Part shown: positions 1 to 7,158 of the stretch, one piece after another
Position numbering within the stretch: the first letter of the stretch is position 1
How the letters are laid out: every line of letters starts with the position of its first letter
Assembly (NCBI GenBank): GCA_964613075.1
Contig: CAZTFV010000021.1
Span: 1-17,921 of the forward strand
From: CAYWEP01 sp964613075
Lineage (GTDB): Bacteria; Patescibacteriota; Microgenomatia; Levybacterales; UBA12049
DNA: 17,921 nucleotides
Direction of reading: 5' to 3'
Notes under the pieces: generated by a model
Seen by the model: the letters and a program-made list of their open reading frames with translations, nothing else
Told to the model about the DNA's origin: nothing
Database searches by the model: none
Position numbers and translations under genes: made by a program

Positions 1-87
1 GCAAAAGGACGTATCGTCATTTCACCTGAGCCTCCTCCTGTTTATCTTTGGGGAAATGTGCCGGTGGGTGTGGAACTAAGTCTGTAG
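1..87 (+). CDS. C-terminal fragment of an unidentified protein
   Basis: The first 28 codons stay open and end in TAG at 85-87. The visible tail contains PEPPPVYLWGNVPVGVELSL. It is too short to assign to a family, and I recognise no catalytic motif in it. It is read in the same direction as the genes that follow. It is probably the original upstream neighbour of the class I lysyl-tRNA synthetase gene, because a copy of that gene's promoter and start follows it within four bases. The start lies outside the window. Confidence 0.5.
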   Translation, partial: AKGRIVISPEPPPVYLWGNVPVGVELSL

Positions 88-90
88 ATG

Positions 91-129
91 TATAATACAC
101 GTATGTTTTGGGCGGATAAAGAAGCACAA
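91..129 (+). repeat. Left copy of 39-bp direct repeat (lysS promoter and start)
   Basis: Bases 91-129 match 7283-7321 at 38 of 39 positions; the only difference is G at 101 against A at 7293. The shared block holds a perfect TATAAT box, the ATG and the first nine codons (MFWADKEAQ) of the class I lysyl-tRNA synthetase. Similarity stops sharply at 129/7321, and on the left at about 90/7282. This copy is therefore a displaced piece of the lysS 5' end, bracketing a 7.2-kb segment together with the intact copy. Confidence 0.93.
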
Positions 130-168
130 CAAAACCTTCCTTATTTTGTCTATTCCTCTTATTTTTGA
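103..168 (+). pseudogene. Remnant of the class I lysyl-tRNA synthetase start
   Basis: The ATG at 103 opens a 21-codon frame beginning MFWADKEAQ, identical to the start of the intact synthetase at 7295. It then diverges (QNLPYFVYSSYF) and stops at TGA 166-168. The TATAAT at 91-96 sits six bases before the ATG, as in the intact gene, so the promoter may still fire and give a transcript reading into the class II synthetase gene at 360. I read it as a broken 5' end left by insertion or duplication, not as a functional small protein. Confidence 0.75.
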
Positions 169-208
169 TTTTATTTTGCAGTAACTATTCAGTTCTTTCC
201 GAAATCAA

Positions 209-276
209 TGTCATATCGAGCATAGCGAGATATCTCATTGGAGATTTCTCTGCTACTTTGTAGCTTCGAAATGGCA
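209..276 (+). repeat. Degenerate TGTCAT-type palindromic repeat
   Basis: The stretch begins TGTCAT, ends ATGGCA (near-complement of TGTCAT) and contains ATCTC-ATTG-GAGAT around its centre, so it can fold into an imperfect hairpin. Its first half resembles the intergenic element at 16696-16763 (both have TGTCAT, a GAG/AGCGA-like stretch and ATCTC). It sits in the 272-base gap between the first partial gene and the class II synthetase. The rest of that gap holds the lysS remnant and a promoter, and nothing else I can identify. Confidence 0.5.
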
Positions 277-336
277 ACCAACTGGAGAAAATTGAATAAG
301 TATTAGTTACAGGCTAGTAATTCTATGAACTTATGT

Positions 337-342
337 TATAAT
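337..342 (+). promoter_or_regulatory. -10 box for the class II lysyl-tRNA synthetase gene
   Basis: A perfect TATAAT lies 17 bases before the ATG at 360, predicting a leader of only about ten bases. I see no convincing -35 box and no Shine-Dalgarno sequence in the gap, so translation would start on a very short or leaderless mRNA. The same pattern recurs at 7283 and 10344. Confidence 0.55.
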
Positions 343-359
343 CTTTGTCATAAATATTT

Positions 360-1994
360 ATGGCTCAAAGAAATGAGGCGTATGAACAACGTCTTGCCCA
401 AGCAGAAGCTTTAGAGTTAGCTGGGATTGATCCATTTCCGGCAGATCCGCATAGACCCACGCATACACTTTCAGAGCTCCATGACGGTTTCTATACCCTT
501 CAAGGTCGAGAGGTTCGAGCAGTCGGGAGAATGGCTGGAAAACGAGTTCACGGCAATATTTCGTTTGTAGACTTGGATGATGCGACAGCAAAACTCCAAT
601 CGGTTGTAAATAAAAGGACGTTAGTGATGCCCGACTACAAGGTATTCCGAGATTATTTCGGTGAAGGAGATTTCGTTGGGACTACAGGGATACTTGATAG
701 GACACAAGCCGGGGAGGTCTCCATTTTTTCAAGTGAAATGGTGATGCAAGCAAAGTCACTCCGTCCAACTCCTCGAGAGGTTTTAGATCCAGAGATACAG
801 CAAAGACAGCGATATCTCGATACTCTTGTCAATCCACAAGCAAGAGAAAGGTTTCTTGTTCGTTCTCGGATCACCCAAGGCATGCGGGAGTACTTTACGG
901 GTGTTGTCGGTGCATCAGAAATGGAAACTCCAATTCTTGACACAACGTATGGAGGAGCATCGGCAAAGCCTTTTGAGACATTTCATAATGCTTTAGATAC
1001 AAGAGTGTTTATGAGGATCGCGAATGAGTTATACCTGAAACGAATGACTGTGGGTGGGTATTATCAGGGCGTATTTGAATTTGCGAGGGATTTTCGAAAT
1101 GAAGGAATGGATAGGACACACAATCCTGAATTTACTATGGTTGAGCTCTACAAACCATTCTGGGATTACACAGACTTGATGAAGATGGCAGAACAAATGA
1201 TGGAAGGCATTACTCGGGACATTACGGGTGGCACACAAATTCACTTTGGTGGACGGACGATTGATGTGAAGACGCCATGGAGAAGGCTTCCTATACGAGA
1301 AGGCATTCGGGAAAAATTAGGACTTAATCCTGATGACATTCCTGATGATCAGCTTCGTGTTGTTGCAGCAGCACATGACGTAACAGGTCTCACAAGAGGT
1401 GATCTCTTAGTGAATCTGTTTGAGGAGTTGTGGGGGGATGATTTTATGCAACCAACGTTTGTCATGGATTATCCTGCAGATACAAGTGCCCTGGCTAAGC
1501 GAGATCCACATAACCCTGAGATTGCACAGCGTTTTGAAGCGTATGTTGGTGGCATAGAAGTTATGAACGCATATACAGAGCTGAATGATCCACGTGATCA
1601 AAGAGTACGTTTTGAGTTAGAGCGCATAAAGAGGAGTAAAGGTGATGAACATGCGATGCCGTTTGATGAAGATTATATTCTTGCACAAGAGTATGGTATG
1701 CCTCCACAAGCAGGAATTGGCATTTCAATTGATAGGTGGACTATGCTTCTTACAGATACGGATCACATCAGGCAGACAATCTATTTTCCGACTTTGAAAC
1801 CGAGAAGCGAAAGTAAAACTGCTTCCTCAGAGATGGATAGTAATGGAGAACAGGAGATAGGTGAAGCAAGTATGGGCAAGCGATTAGGTTTCAATGCAAC
1901 AGAGGAGGGGTATACGAAAGAAATCGATGGGCAGGTGTATACTTTCAGCAGGATCACAAGTCCTGAGGATCTGGAGAAAACTGTGCTATTATAG
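360..1994 (+). CDS. lysS: Class II lysyl-tRNA synthetase, C-terminally extended into a GNAT frame
   Basis: This enzyme activates lysine with ATP and would charge tRNA-Lys in the cytoplasm. The 544-residue protein has an N-terminal OB-fold anticodon-binding domain (about 50-130) and a class II catalytic core (about 150-482). Visible motifs are RYLD (151-154), motif 1 around METP (188-191), GGASAKPF, RIANELYLKR (219-228), motif 2 FRNEG..RTHNPEFTM (245-260), the lysine-pocket run NAYTELND (403-410) as in eukaryotic LysRS, and motif 3 GIGISIDR (452-459), where Ser456 replaces the usual Gly. The usual family end is near residue 482. Residues 483-544 are extra, and from about 527 (YTFSRITSPEDLEK) they match the start of a COG3375 GNAT domain that continues in the same frame beyond the TAG at 1992. 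The ATG at 360 follows a close -10 box. Full core motifs suggest activity; the window also has a class I LysRS, so its true substrate RNA is uncertain. Confidence 0.9.
   Translation: MAQRNEAYEQRLAQAEALELAGIDPFPADPHRPTHTLSELHDGFYTLQGREVRAVGRMAGKRVHGNISFVDLDDATAKLQSVVNKRTLVMPDYKVFRDYFGEGDFVGTTGILDRTQAGEVSIFSSEMVMQAKSLRPTPREVLDPEIQQRQRYLDTLVNPQARERFLVRSRITQGMREYFTGVVGASEMETPILDTTYGGASAKPFETFHNALDTRVFMRIANELYLKRMTVGGYYQGVFEFARDFRNEGMDRTHNPEFTMVELYKPFWDYTDLMKMAEQMMEGITRDITGGTQIHFGGRTIDVKTPWRRLPIREGIREKLGLNPDDIPDDQLRVVAAAHDVTGLTRGDLLVNLFEELWGDDFMQPTFVMDYPADTSALAKRDPHNPEIAQRFEAYVGGIEVMNAYTELNDPRDQRVRFELERIKRSKGDEHAMPFDEDYILAQEYGMPPQAGIGISIDRWTMLLTDTDHIRQTIYFPTLKPRSESKTASSEMDSNGEQEIGEASMGKRLGFNATEEGYTKEIDGQVYTFSRITSPEDLEKTVLL
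1992..1994 (+). other. In-frame TAG interrupting a LysRS-GNAT reading frame
   Basis: The frame of the synthetase (360) and of the acetyltransferase (2040) is the same. It stays open from 360 to 2720 except for this one TAG. Residues on both sides belong to one GNAT domain: SRITSPEDLEK-TVLL before it and QDAFDLSESDACPGHML after it, matching the first helix of COG3375 proteins. There the interrupted position is usually Gln or a nearby polar residue. CAG to TAG would be a single change. Other genes here (ATP-grasp, M20, rdgB, tatD, decarboxylase) also end in TAG, so TAG is a normal stop. Confidence 0.85.
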
Positions 1995-2039
1995 CAAGAT
2001 GCGTTTGACCTTTCTGAAAGCGATGCATGTCCAGGACAT

Positions 2040-2720
2040 ATGCTCGCAACGCTTAATAAGCTGGGCGGATTTGTTATAACAACAAAAGACACGAGTGGTG
2101 AAACAGTCGGGTTTTCCTATACCTGGCCTACAGCAGAGAAAGGAACATTTCTTCTTGATATGATAGGAATCCGTGAAGACCTACGAGATAAGGGTATAGG
2201 GTATGAGGCAATTAAAGTGCTTTTTATGGAAGCAGTAAAGGTAGATGCAGAGAAAATACTCTTCACCTATGATCCATTGAAGGTGAGAAACGCGAACATC
2301 TATTTGAGGAAAATGGGAGCACGTGTCGTGTCGTATGAGGAAGATCCCTATGGTGGTGGTTTGAGTAGCGATCGTTTTCTTGCTGCATGGAATATAGACA
2401 ATCCAGTAGAAATAGCAGAGCGCATGGTCGATAATGCTGGGCAAGACCGTGTAGATACCCAAACTCTTCCAATAGTAACTTTTGAGGATTTTCCTGATGG
2501 AGAAATTATTTTACTTCCTGCTCCTGAAGACAATGAATCTTTGCCGGAAGAAGCGTTGAATCAATGGAGGCAATTCTACAGAAGCGTCGGTTTGCGATAT
2601 TTCCCTTCCTATTCAGCAGCTTCTTTTATTTCTGAAAGAAGAAATGGTTTGAGGGAAAATTATTATCTCTTAATTCGGAATGAGCCTGGAGATTCTACTG
2701 ATATTGAAGCCTCTATATAA
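2040..2720 (+). CDS. COG3375-type GNAT acyltransferase, separated from LysRS by TAG
   Basis: Members of this family are predicted acyl-CoA N-acyltransferases; the acceptor is unknown. From the ATG at 2040 the frame gives 226 residues. Visible features are GGFVITTKDTSGETVGFSY (beta strands 2-3), MIGIREDLRDKGIGYEAIK (acetyl-CoA-binding motif A with the R/D-x-G-x-G-like turn), and the family signature DPLKVRNANIYLRKMGA. The second half has WR..YRSVG.RYFPSY and ENYYLLIRN, as in full-length COG3375 proteins. The first strand and helix are missing from this start but are encoded just upstream, across the TAG at 1992-1994. I found no good ribosome site for 2040 (AGGA sits only three bases away). So this is either an independently initiated shortened protein, a readthrough fusion with the synthetase, or the 3' half of a gene split by a nonsense change. 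Confidence 0.75.
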   Translation: MLATLNKLGGFVITTKDTSGETVGFSYTWPTAEKGTFLLDMIGIREDLRDKGIGYEAIKVLFMEAVKVDAEKILFTYDPLKVRNANIYLRKMGARVVSYEEDPYGGGLSSDRFLAAWNIDNPVEIAERMVDNAGQDRVDTQTLPIVTFEDFPDGEIILLPAPEDNESLPEEALNQWRQFYRSVGLRYFPSYSAASFISERRNGLRENYYLLIRNEPGDSTDIEASI

Positions 2721-2735
2721 AGATTAGGTATCCCT

Positions 2736-4241
2736 CTATCGAGCAACTACAATCTTATTCATTCCCTTGTCATTCATCATTACATATGTCAAGTCTTTAT
2801 AGTTTTTCAGAGCATTAAGGTATTTGACGTGTTCTTTTTGAATAACTTCTCCCTTTGCAAGCAAAGGTACCCCGGGAGGATATGGGACAACGTATTCTGC
2901 GCAGACCTTCCCAATAGACTTATTGATATCTTCGCTAATAAATCCATACCCGTTAATTGTATATGATGATCTCTCTTTGAGAATATCTTCTGGGAAATCT
3001 GGAAAAACTACTTTTTTTAGATGTTTTTTTATTTTTTGTAGCGAGTGAACCGCTTCTGTAACATACCTAATCGTTTGTTTAGCCTCAAATTGAGAGTTTT
3101 GAAAGGTTGTCAGAAAGAGAATATTATTTGCTTCATATTTTTCAACAATAACCTTATACTTTTCTTCCAAGTAATGTGCAAGTTCAAACCCTGAAATACC
3201 AGTTTCGGCTACATTGACAAGCACTTTTGATTTATCAATAGCCGTAACTTGCTTATGATGGGCTATTATGTAGTCTTCGGAAATAACTCTTACTCCAGGT
3301 ATTTTTTGTAGACCTTCTCTTAAAATGTTGCTGACCTCTAAAAGATCATCAATAACCTCTTTTCCTTGAGTTTCCATCAGATATCTTGCAGCATCTATCG
3401 AAGCAAGTAAGTGAAAGGATGGACTCGTGGTTAACAGAGCCTGATATGAATCAAGCATATATTTTCTCTTCATTCGGGTTCCTTGCCAATGAATCATTGA
3501 TGTCTGTTGTAGACCTGAGCCTTGCTTGTGAGTACTCTGGACACAGACGTCAGCACCTGCGTCCATTGCACATGTGGGCAATTTTGTTGAGAAAGGGAAG
3601 TGGGCTCCCCACGCCTCATCTATAAAAATAATGATATTATTGTTATATCGACGAACTTTTTTTACGAGCTGTTTTAAATCGATAGATAAGCCCTCATATG
3701 TTGGGAGCGAGAGAAAAAGAAGTTTTATTGTTGGATCTTTTTTTAATCCCTCTATAATTTCCTCGATTGTATTTGGAACAAATATTTGTAGAGTATTGTC
3801 ATAATGAGGTTTGAGATACGTAACATCAATTCGATAATCTTCAATAGCGCAACTTATTGATTTATGAACATTACGTTGTGCAAGCATTTTTACTTTCCCA
3901 AGTTGATGTTTTAATGCTCGTAAGACCATAAAATTGCTTCCTGTTGAGCCATTGACTGAAAAAAGTGTGTAATCGGCTTTGTATGCTTTTGCTGCAAGCT
4001 TATGGGCCTGATGGAACACGCCCGTATCCATGGATGGGTTTCCGATTTTATGATAAGAAATGGAGATATCGTTTGTGTATATGCCATTAATTTTTGGAAC
4101 TTTTGGATGAATTGAGGGTGTGCACCATCGTATTATCCCATCGATATCGTGGTTTAGCACATCGACAAGCGGAGTATAACTATGCGTTCTATTTTTTGAT
4201 GCCATTTTTGACAAATAAAAAAGTGGGGTTTCCCCCACCAT
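2736..4241 (-). CDS. PLP-dependent Orn/Lys/Arg decarboxylase family protein
   Basis: This is a fold-type I PLP enzyme of the bacterial ornithine/lysine/arginine decarboxylase family, which removes the carboxylate from a basic amino acid to give a polyamine such as agmatine, cadaverine or putrescine. The 501 residues show NGSTGSN (98-103, phosphate loop), RNVHKS (123-128, ring-stacking His126), FIDEAWGAHF (206-215, Asp208 for the pyridine nitrogen) and QSTHKQGSGLQQTSM (Lys239, Schiff-base lysine). The C-terminal part (about 410-500) corresponds to the family's small C-terminal domain, with PYPPGVPLLAKGE. Substrate cannot be told from sequence. A second start, Met13 at 4205, is attractive because a terminator-like hairpin covers codons 2-6 of the longer form. 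The gene converges on the GNAT frame (15 bases apart) and diverges from the ATP-grasp gene. Confidence 0.88.
   Translation of the reverse strand: MVGETPLFYLSKMASKNRTHSYTPLVDVLNHDIDGIIRWCTPSIHPKVPKINGIYTNDISISYHKIGNPSMDTGVFHQAHKLAAKAYKADYTLFSVNGSTGSNFMVLRALKHQLGKVKMLAQRNVHKSISCAIEDYRIDVTYLKPHYDNTLQIFVPNTIEEIIEGLKKDPTIKLLFLSLPTYEGLSIDLKQLVKKVRRYNNNIIIFIDEAWGAHFPFSTKLPTCAMDAGADVCVQSTHKQGSGLQQTSMIHWQGTRMKRKYMLDSYQALLTTSPSFHLLASIDAARYLMETQGKEVIDDLLEVSNILREGLQKIPGVRVISEDYIIAHHKQVTAIDKSKVLVNVAETGISGFELAHYLEEKYKVIVEKYEANNILFLTTFQNSQFEAKQTIRYVTEAVHSLQKIKKHLKKVVFPDFPEDILKERSSYTINGYGFISEDINKSIGKVCAEYVVPYPPGVPLLAKGEVIQKEHVKYLNALKNYKDLTYVMMNDKGMNKIVVAR
4217..4238 (-). terminator. Terminator-like hairpin at the start of the decarboxylase gene
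   Basis: Read on the minus strand, GTGGGG-GAAA-CCCCAC (4238 to 4223) is followed at once by six T (4222 to 4217). It has a six-pair GC-rich stem, a GNRA loop and a U-run, which is the shape of an intrinsic terminator. It overlaps the first codons of the longer start (4241) and lies 11 bases upstream of the alternative ATG at 4205. Just upstream, TTTCCC and GGGGGAAA can form another hairpin, and that TTTCCC could also pair with GGGGGAAA of the terminator. Mutually exclusive folds are therefore possible. Attenuation is an inference. Confidence 0.5.
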
Positions 4242-4329
4242 TTATAATAAATTTCCCCCAAATCGCTTGGGAAATACCACTACAAACTTCTTGTTTTGTT
4301 GTTTGAACATAGAAATAGTCTTTTCCGAT

Positions 4330-4358
4330 AGGATATATCTCTTATAAACTTTTGTCAA
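4330..4358 (-). promoter_or_regulatory. Possible sigma-70 promoter for the decarboxylase gene
   Basis: On the minus strand a perfect TTGACA (4358 to 4353) is followed after 17 bases by TATCCT (4335 to 4330, four of six matches to TATAAT). A start near 4323 would give a leader of roughly 80-120 bases containing the hairpins before the gene. The weak -10 box lowers confidence. Confidence 0.45.
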
Positions 4359-4376
4359 TACGCATAAGCTTTTCCA

Positions 4377-4405
4377 TTGACATAGGGTACTCGTTTGACT
4401 ATAAT
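4377..4405 (+). promoter_or_regulatory. Consensus sigma-70 promoter for the ATP-grasp gene
   Basis: A perfect TTGACA (4377-4382) and a perfect TATAAT (4400-4405) are separated by exactly 17 bases, the best promoter in the window. Transcription should start near 4412, leaving a leader of about 145 bases before the ATG at 4558. Such a strong promoter with a long structured leader suggests control after initiation. Confidence 0.8.
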
Positions 4406-4449
4406 TTGTCTGAAGCGAAAATATATCTTACATTTGTTGCTATAGGAAT

Positions 4450-4494
4450 ATATGGAAATAAGCAAGCCTTTTGATAGGAGGGCTCTTTCCATAT
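4450..4494 (+). promoter_or_regulatory. Leader hairpin upstream of the ATP-grasp gene
   Basis: ATATGGAAA (4450-4458) and TTTCCATAT (4486-4494) are perfect nine-base complements. Inside them AGCC (4465-4468) and GGCT (4481-4484) can pair further. The structure lies wholly in the predicted leader, 29 bases before the terminator-like hairpin at 4524. I do not recognise a known riboswitch class. The 316-base gap 4242-4557 holds only these control elements and no gene. Confidence 0.5.
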
Positions 4495-4523
4495 TGTGCG
4501 AAATAATATACGTATGAAGATGC

Positions 4524-4542
4524 CCCCTTATAAAGGGGTTTT
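4524..4542 (+). terminator. Terminator-like hairpin in the ATP-grasp leader
   Basis: CCCCTT-ATA-AAGGGG (4524-4538) followed by TTTT (4539-4542) is a six-pair stem with a short U-run, ending 15 bases before the start codon. It could act as an attenuator for transcripts from 4412 or as a structured element near the ribosome site. A tiny frame MKMPPYKGVLN (4514-4549) reads through it and stops just before the GGAG. Whether it is translated is unknown. Confidence 0.45.
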
Positions 4543-4557
4543 AAATTAAGGAGTACA

Positions 4558-6048
4558 ATGAATGAATTTCTATCGTTAGGGAGAACTACATTATATGCCA
4601 ACGGGAAAGATGGTATTCCTGTTGTAACGCTTAACTATGTATGTGCTGAGAAAGCGTTGCCATTACCTTATCCTGATGGTGATTGGTATTTGCGCAATAC
4701 TGCTATACCTGCACTTCGTGGTAATGAACAGATTGTGGGCAACATGTTGCTTCCGGGGTTGGAGGAATACTATAAATACATAGGCCTTTTACCTAAAAAC
4801 ACAACTTCATTAACAGTTATCCCATCACTAGATCGAGAAAAAAGTATCCCACTCATACATGATACGCCTACCCTAGTCCAAGTAGAGCCAGCGTCAATAG
4901 ATCCAGGAGGGAACGTTGACTATGGTTTTCCAGCAACAGATGCATTTGAAGCGTTACGAAGAGAAGGAATTACGTTTGGAAACCATAGAATAGATATGTA
5001 TGCCGCAATGACGTATATGAGTCAGCCAATACTAGAACAAACAATAGAGTTGCAACTAAAAGAGCTAGGCCAGCCTGACAGCCATATTGCGAATAACAAA
5101 GCAATTCTTCGAGAAGCAGCAAAGCGATTTGGTTTTACCATACTAGATGGGACGATTATAAAAACCCTCGAAGATGCAGAAGCGGCGATTCGCGAATTTA
5201 ATTATGACGATTACCCATATGGTATTTGGTTAAAATTCCCAACAGGATCTGGTGGGGATCTAGTTTATAGAATCCATGAGTTGACGGAAGAGACATTATT
5301 TTCTGGAGTGTCAGCGATTCGATCTGCAGTGATGCGAGCTTTTGAAAAAGCACAATTTAACGGTAATGTATCAGATTTGTGGAATACAGAGGATATTGCT
5401 CCGCGCGATCTAGGTGGACTTGTTCTTGAAGTAGATGCACGAAATGCAGGTCGTGTTCTTGAAAATGGAAGTACACAATTTGTCACCTACAGGAATAGAC
5501 CCGTTGAGATAATTGGTCATTTTAGGCAATTAACGACAGAGGAAGGAGAATATCTTGGTAATAGGCCATACTTGGATATTGATCCAGAAACAGTTAGGAT
5601 GATCAGAGAAGAGTTAGTAGGAGTTTCCGCACATAGTATGCGGGAAAATGGTTATTATGGAGTGCAGGGAGTAGATTGGTTTGAGATTGAAAGACCAGAC
5701 AACACTGTAGGAGTATATATTACTGAACTAAATTCGCGTCCAACTGCAAACACCCCACCTGTAATTATTGCTGGGAAGTTAGACGCAGAAGAATGGATTA
5801 ATACTAATTTTTATACTAATAGAGGAATTAGATCAATTGATGATTACATCAGTATTGTTGGTGAAGATCTTGCCTACGGTTCTATTGATAAAGGTCTCGT
5901 CGTTCCTCAATCATTCCGTACCCATGTAACAAGAGACCAAATTACTCCGTCAGAGAAATTTAAGGGGTTAATTTTTGGAGTGAGTCCCCATCACTGTGAT
6001 GCAATAATGGAGGTACTCCAAGAAAGAGGTATTCGGTTTACCCCATAG
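4558..6048 (+). CDS. ATP-grasp ligase with N-terminal pre-ATP-grasp region (PGM1/BtrJ-like)
   Basis: ATP-grasp enzymes use ATP to make an acyl-phosphate and join a carboxylate to an amine or thiol. The 496-residue protein has a roughly 170-residue N-terminal region, then an ATP-grasp fold: ANNKAILREAAKRFGF (linker into the central domain), GIWLKFPTGSGGDLV (nucleotide lysine and glycine-rich loop), GLVLEVDA, then GYYGVQGVDWFEI and YITELNSRPTANTPPV. The last two give the Asp, Glu and Asn/Arg that bind magnesium and phosphates. The overall plan resembles peptide ligases such as PGM1 and the butirosin enzyme BtrJ. That resemblance is from motif layout only. An AAGGAG site (4548-4553) four bases upstream supports the ATG. 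The M20 gene starts three bases after its stop, so the two are probably translated together. The substrates are unknown. Confidence 0.78.
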   Translation: MNEFLSLGRTTLYANGKDGIPVVTLNYVCAEKALPLPYPDGDWYLRNTAIPALRGNEQIVGNMLLPGLEEYYKYIGLLPKNTTSLTVIPSLDREKSIPLIHDTPTLVQVEPASIDPGGNVDYGFPATDAFEALRREGITFGNHRIDMYAAMTYMSQPILEQTIELQLKELGQPDSHIANNKAILREAAKRFGFTILDGTIIKTLEDAEAAIREFNYDDYPYGIWLKFPTGSGGDLVYRIHELTEETLFSGVSAIRSAVMRAFEKAQFNGNVSDLWNTEDIAPRDLGGLVLEVDARNAGRVLENGSTQFVTYRNRPVEIIGHFRQLTTEEGEYLGNRPYLDIDPETVRMIREELVGVSAHSMRENGYYGVQGVDWFEIERPDNTVGVYITELNSRPTANTPPVIIAGKLDAEEWINTNFYTNRGIRSIDDYISIVGEDLAYGSIDKGLVVPQSFRTHVTRDQITPSEKFKGLIFGVSPHHCDAIMEVLQERGIRFTP

Positions 6049-6051
6049 GTT

Positions 6052-7158
6052 GTGAAGACTTTGGACTTACTAAAAAATCTGGTTGCAATTCCGTCAATTT
6101 TTCCCCACGAGCAAGAGATTGCAAAGTTTTTAATTCAATACCTACGACGTTTAGGGTTTTCTGTGCAGACAGTTATGACTGATGGAAAAAGACCTAATAT
6201 TGTTGCTACGTTTGGTGAGGCAAAAAAGTATCTGGCATTTTATGGCCACATGGATACTGTTGCTCGTGACGAAAAAACACTTCCGTATAAAGTAGTGGTG
6301 AGAGGTAAGAAAGCTTATGGACTTGGTGTTGCGGATATGAAAGGAGGATTGAGCGCAATACTTCAAGCTGGGAAATTTGCGCGCGACCGTAATCTTCCAG
6401 TAAAAATTGTTTTCGGGGTTGATGAAGAAAACATTTCTGAAGGCGCACATGACCTTATCTCTTCAGAATCTCTCAAAGATATTGGTTTTATGATCGTTGC
6501 TGAAAGTGGACAGGCATCAGATTTGAATCAGCCATTCGCTGTCTGCTTTGGACGAAAAGGAAGAATATTGCTTGAAGCGAAAATAGGAGGAAAACGAGCC
6601 CATGCGGCAGAAGGCGAGAGGGGAGTGAACGCAATAGAGCAGGCAGCAAAAGCCATTTCCTTACTTACATCTTTACGTTTTCAGAAACATAGAAGACTGG
6701 GAAAAACGACTGTAGCTATTCACAGTATTGAAGGGAATACTGATTCTTTTTCTGTTCCAGATACATGTACTATCCAATTTTCGTTGCTAACAACACCAAA
6801 TATAAAAAGTCATGAGGTCATACAAGCAATTCAGGCGAAAGCAAAAAAGCAAGGCATAAACTTGACCCTCAACCTAGTCAAAAGAAAAACACCTTATAGT
6901 GAAAGTTATGAGGTAAAATATGATTCATTTTTGCATACCCTCGAGGAAAGGATATTGCGCCCACGCAATATCACGCCCCTCTATGCAACATCAGTTGCAG
7001 ATGAAAATGTCTTTGCAAACAGACTCAACATTCCTGTAGTTACTCTTGGACCAATTGGAGGAGGGGATCATACTGTATCTGAGTGGCTCGACCTCACATC
7101 TCTTGTAACTGTTGAAGATATATATAAGCAAATTATCGAACTCTACAATAAAATGTAG
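6052..7158 (+). CDS. M20-family zinc metallopeptidase/deacylase (ArgE/DapE/CPG2-like)
   Basis: M20 enzymes cleave amide bonds next to a free carboxylate: N-acyl amino acids, succinyl-diaminopimelate or dipeptides. The 368-residue protein has all main motifs: GHMDTV (His66, Asp68), GVADMKGG (bridging Asp95), DEEN (Glu125 catalytic base, Glu126 ligand), AESG (Glu151 ligand), the dimerisation-lid signature HAAEGERGVNAIEQ (from 184) and GPIGGGDHTVSEW (His340 ligand). It has no signal peptide, so it is cytoplasmic. The start is GTG at 6052, placed three bases after the ATP-grasp stop and lacking its own ribosome site, so it is probably coupled. Pairing of an amide-forming with an amide-cleaving enzyme suggests acyl protection and release, or synthesis and turnover of a dipeptide. 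Exact substrate is not inferable. Confidence 0.88.
   Translation: MKTLDLLKNLVAIPSIFPHEQEIAKFLIQYLRRLGFSVQTVMTDGKRPNIVATFGEAKKYLAFYGHMDTVARDEKTLPYKVVVRGKKAYGLGVADMKGGLSAILQAGKFARDRNLPVKIVFGVDEENISEGAHDLISSESLKDIGFMIVAESGQASDLNQPFAVCFGRKGRILLEAKIGGKRAHAAEGERGVNAIEQAAKAISLLTSLRFQKHRRLGKTTVAIHSIEGNTDSFSVPDTCTIQFSLLTTPNIKSHEVIQAIQAKAKKQGINLTLNLVKRKTPYSESYEVKYDSFLHTLEERILRPRNITPLYATSVADENVFANRLNIPVVTLGPIGGGDHTVSEWLDLTSLVTVEDIYKQIIELYNKM

Noticed and set aside
103..168. A real small gene encoding MFWADKEAQ plus 12 residues
   Set aside because: The beginning is identical to the lysS start and the remainder has no family resemblance; a truncated copy explains it better.
360..1994. Class II enzyme as a pyrrolysyl-tRNA synthetase or EpmA/PoxA-type paralogue, prompted by the nearby TAG
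   Set aside because: It has the N-terminal OB-fold anticodon domain and the LysRS lysine pocket (NAYTELND), which EpmA lacks in part and PylRS does not share. No pyl genes are present.
1992..1994. TAG used as a sense codon throughout this genome
   Set aside because: At least six other genes in the window end in TAG at normal family lengths, so TAG works as a stop.
6052..7158. M20 protein as LysW-lysine hydrolase (LysK of the amino-group carrier pathway) paired with ATP-grasp LysX
   Set aside because: No LysW-like carrier protein or other steps of that pathway are present, and the ATP-grasp protein is much longer than LysX.
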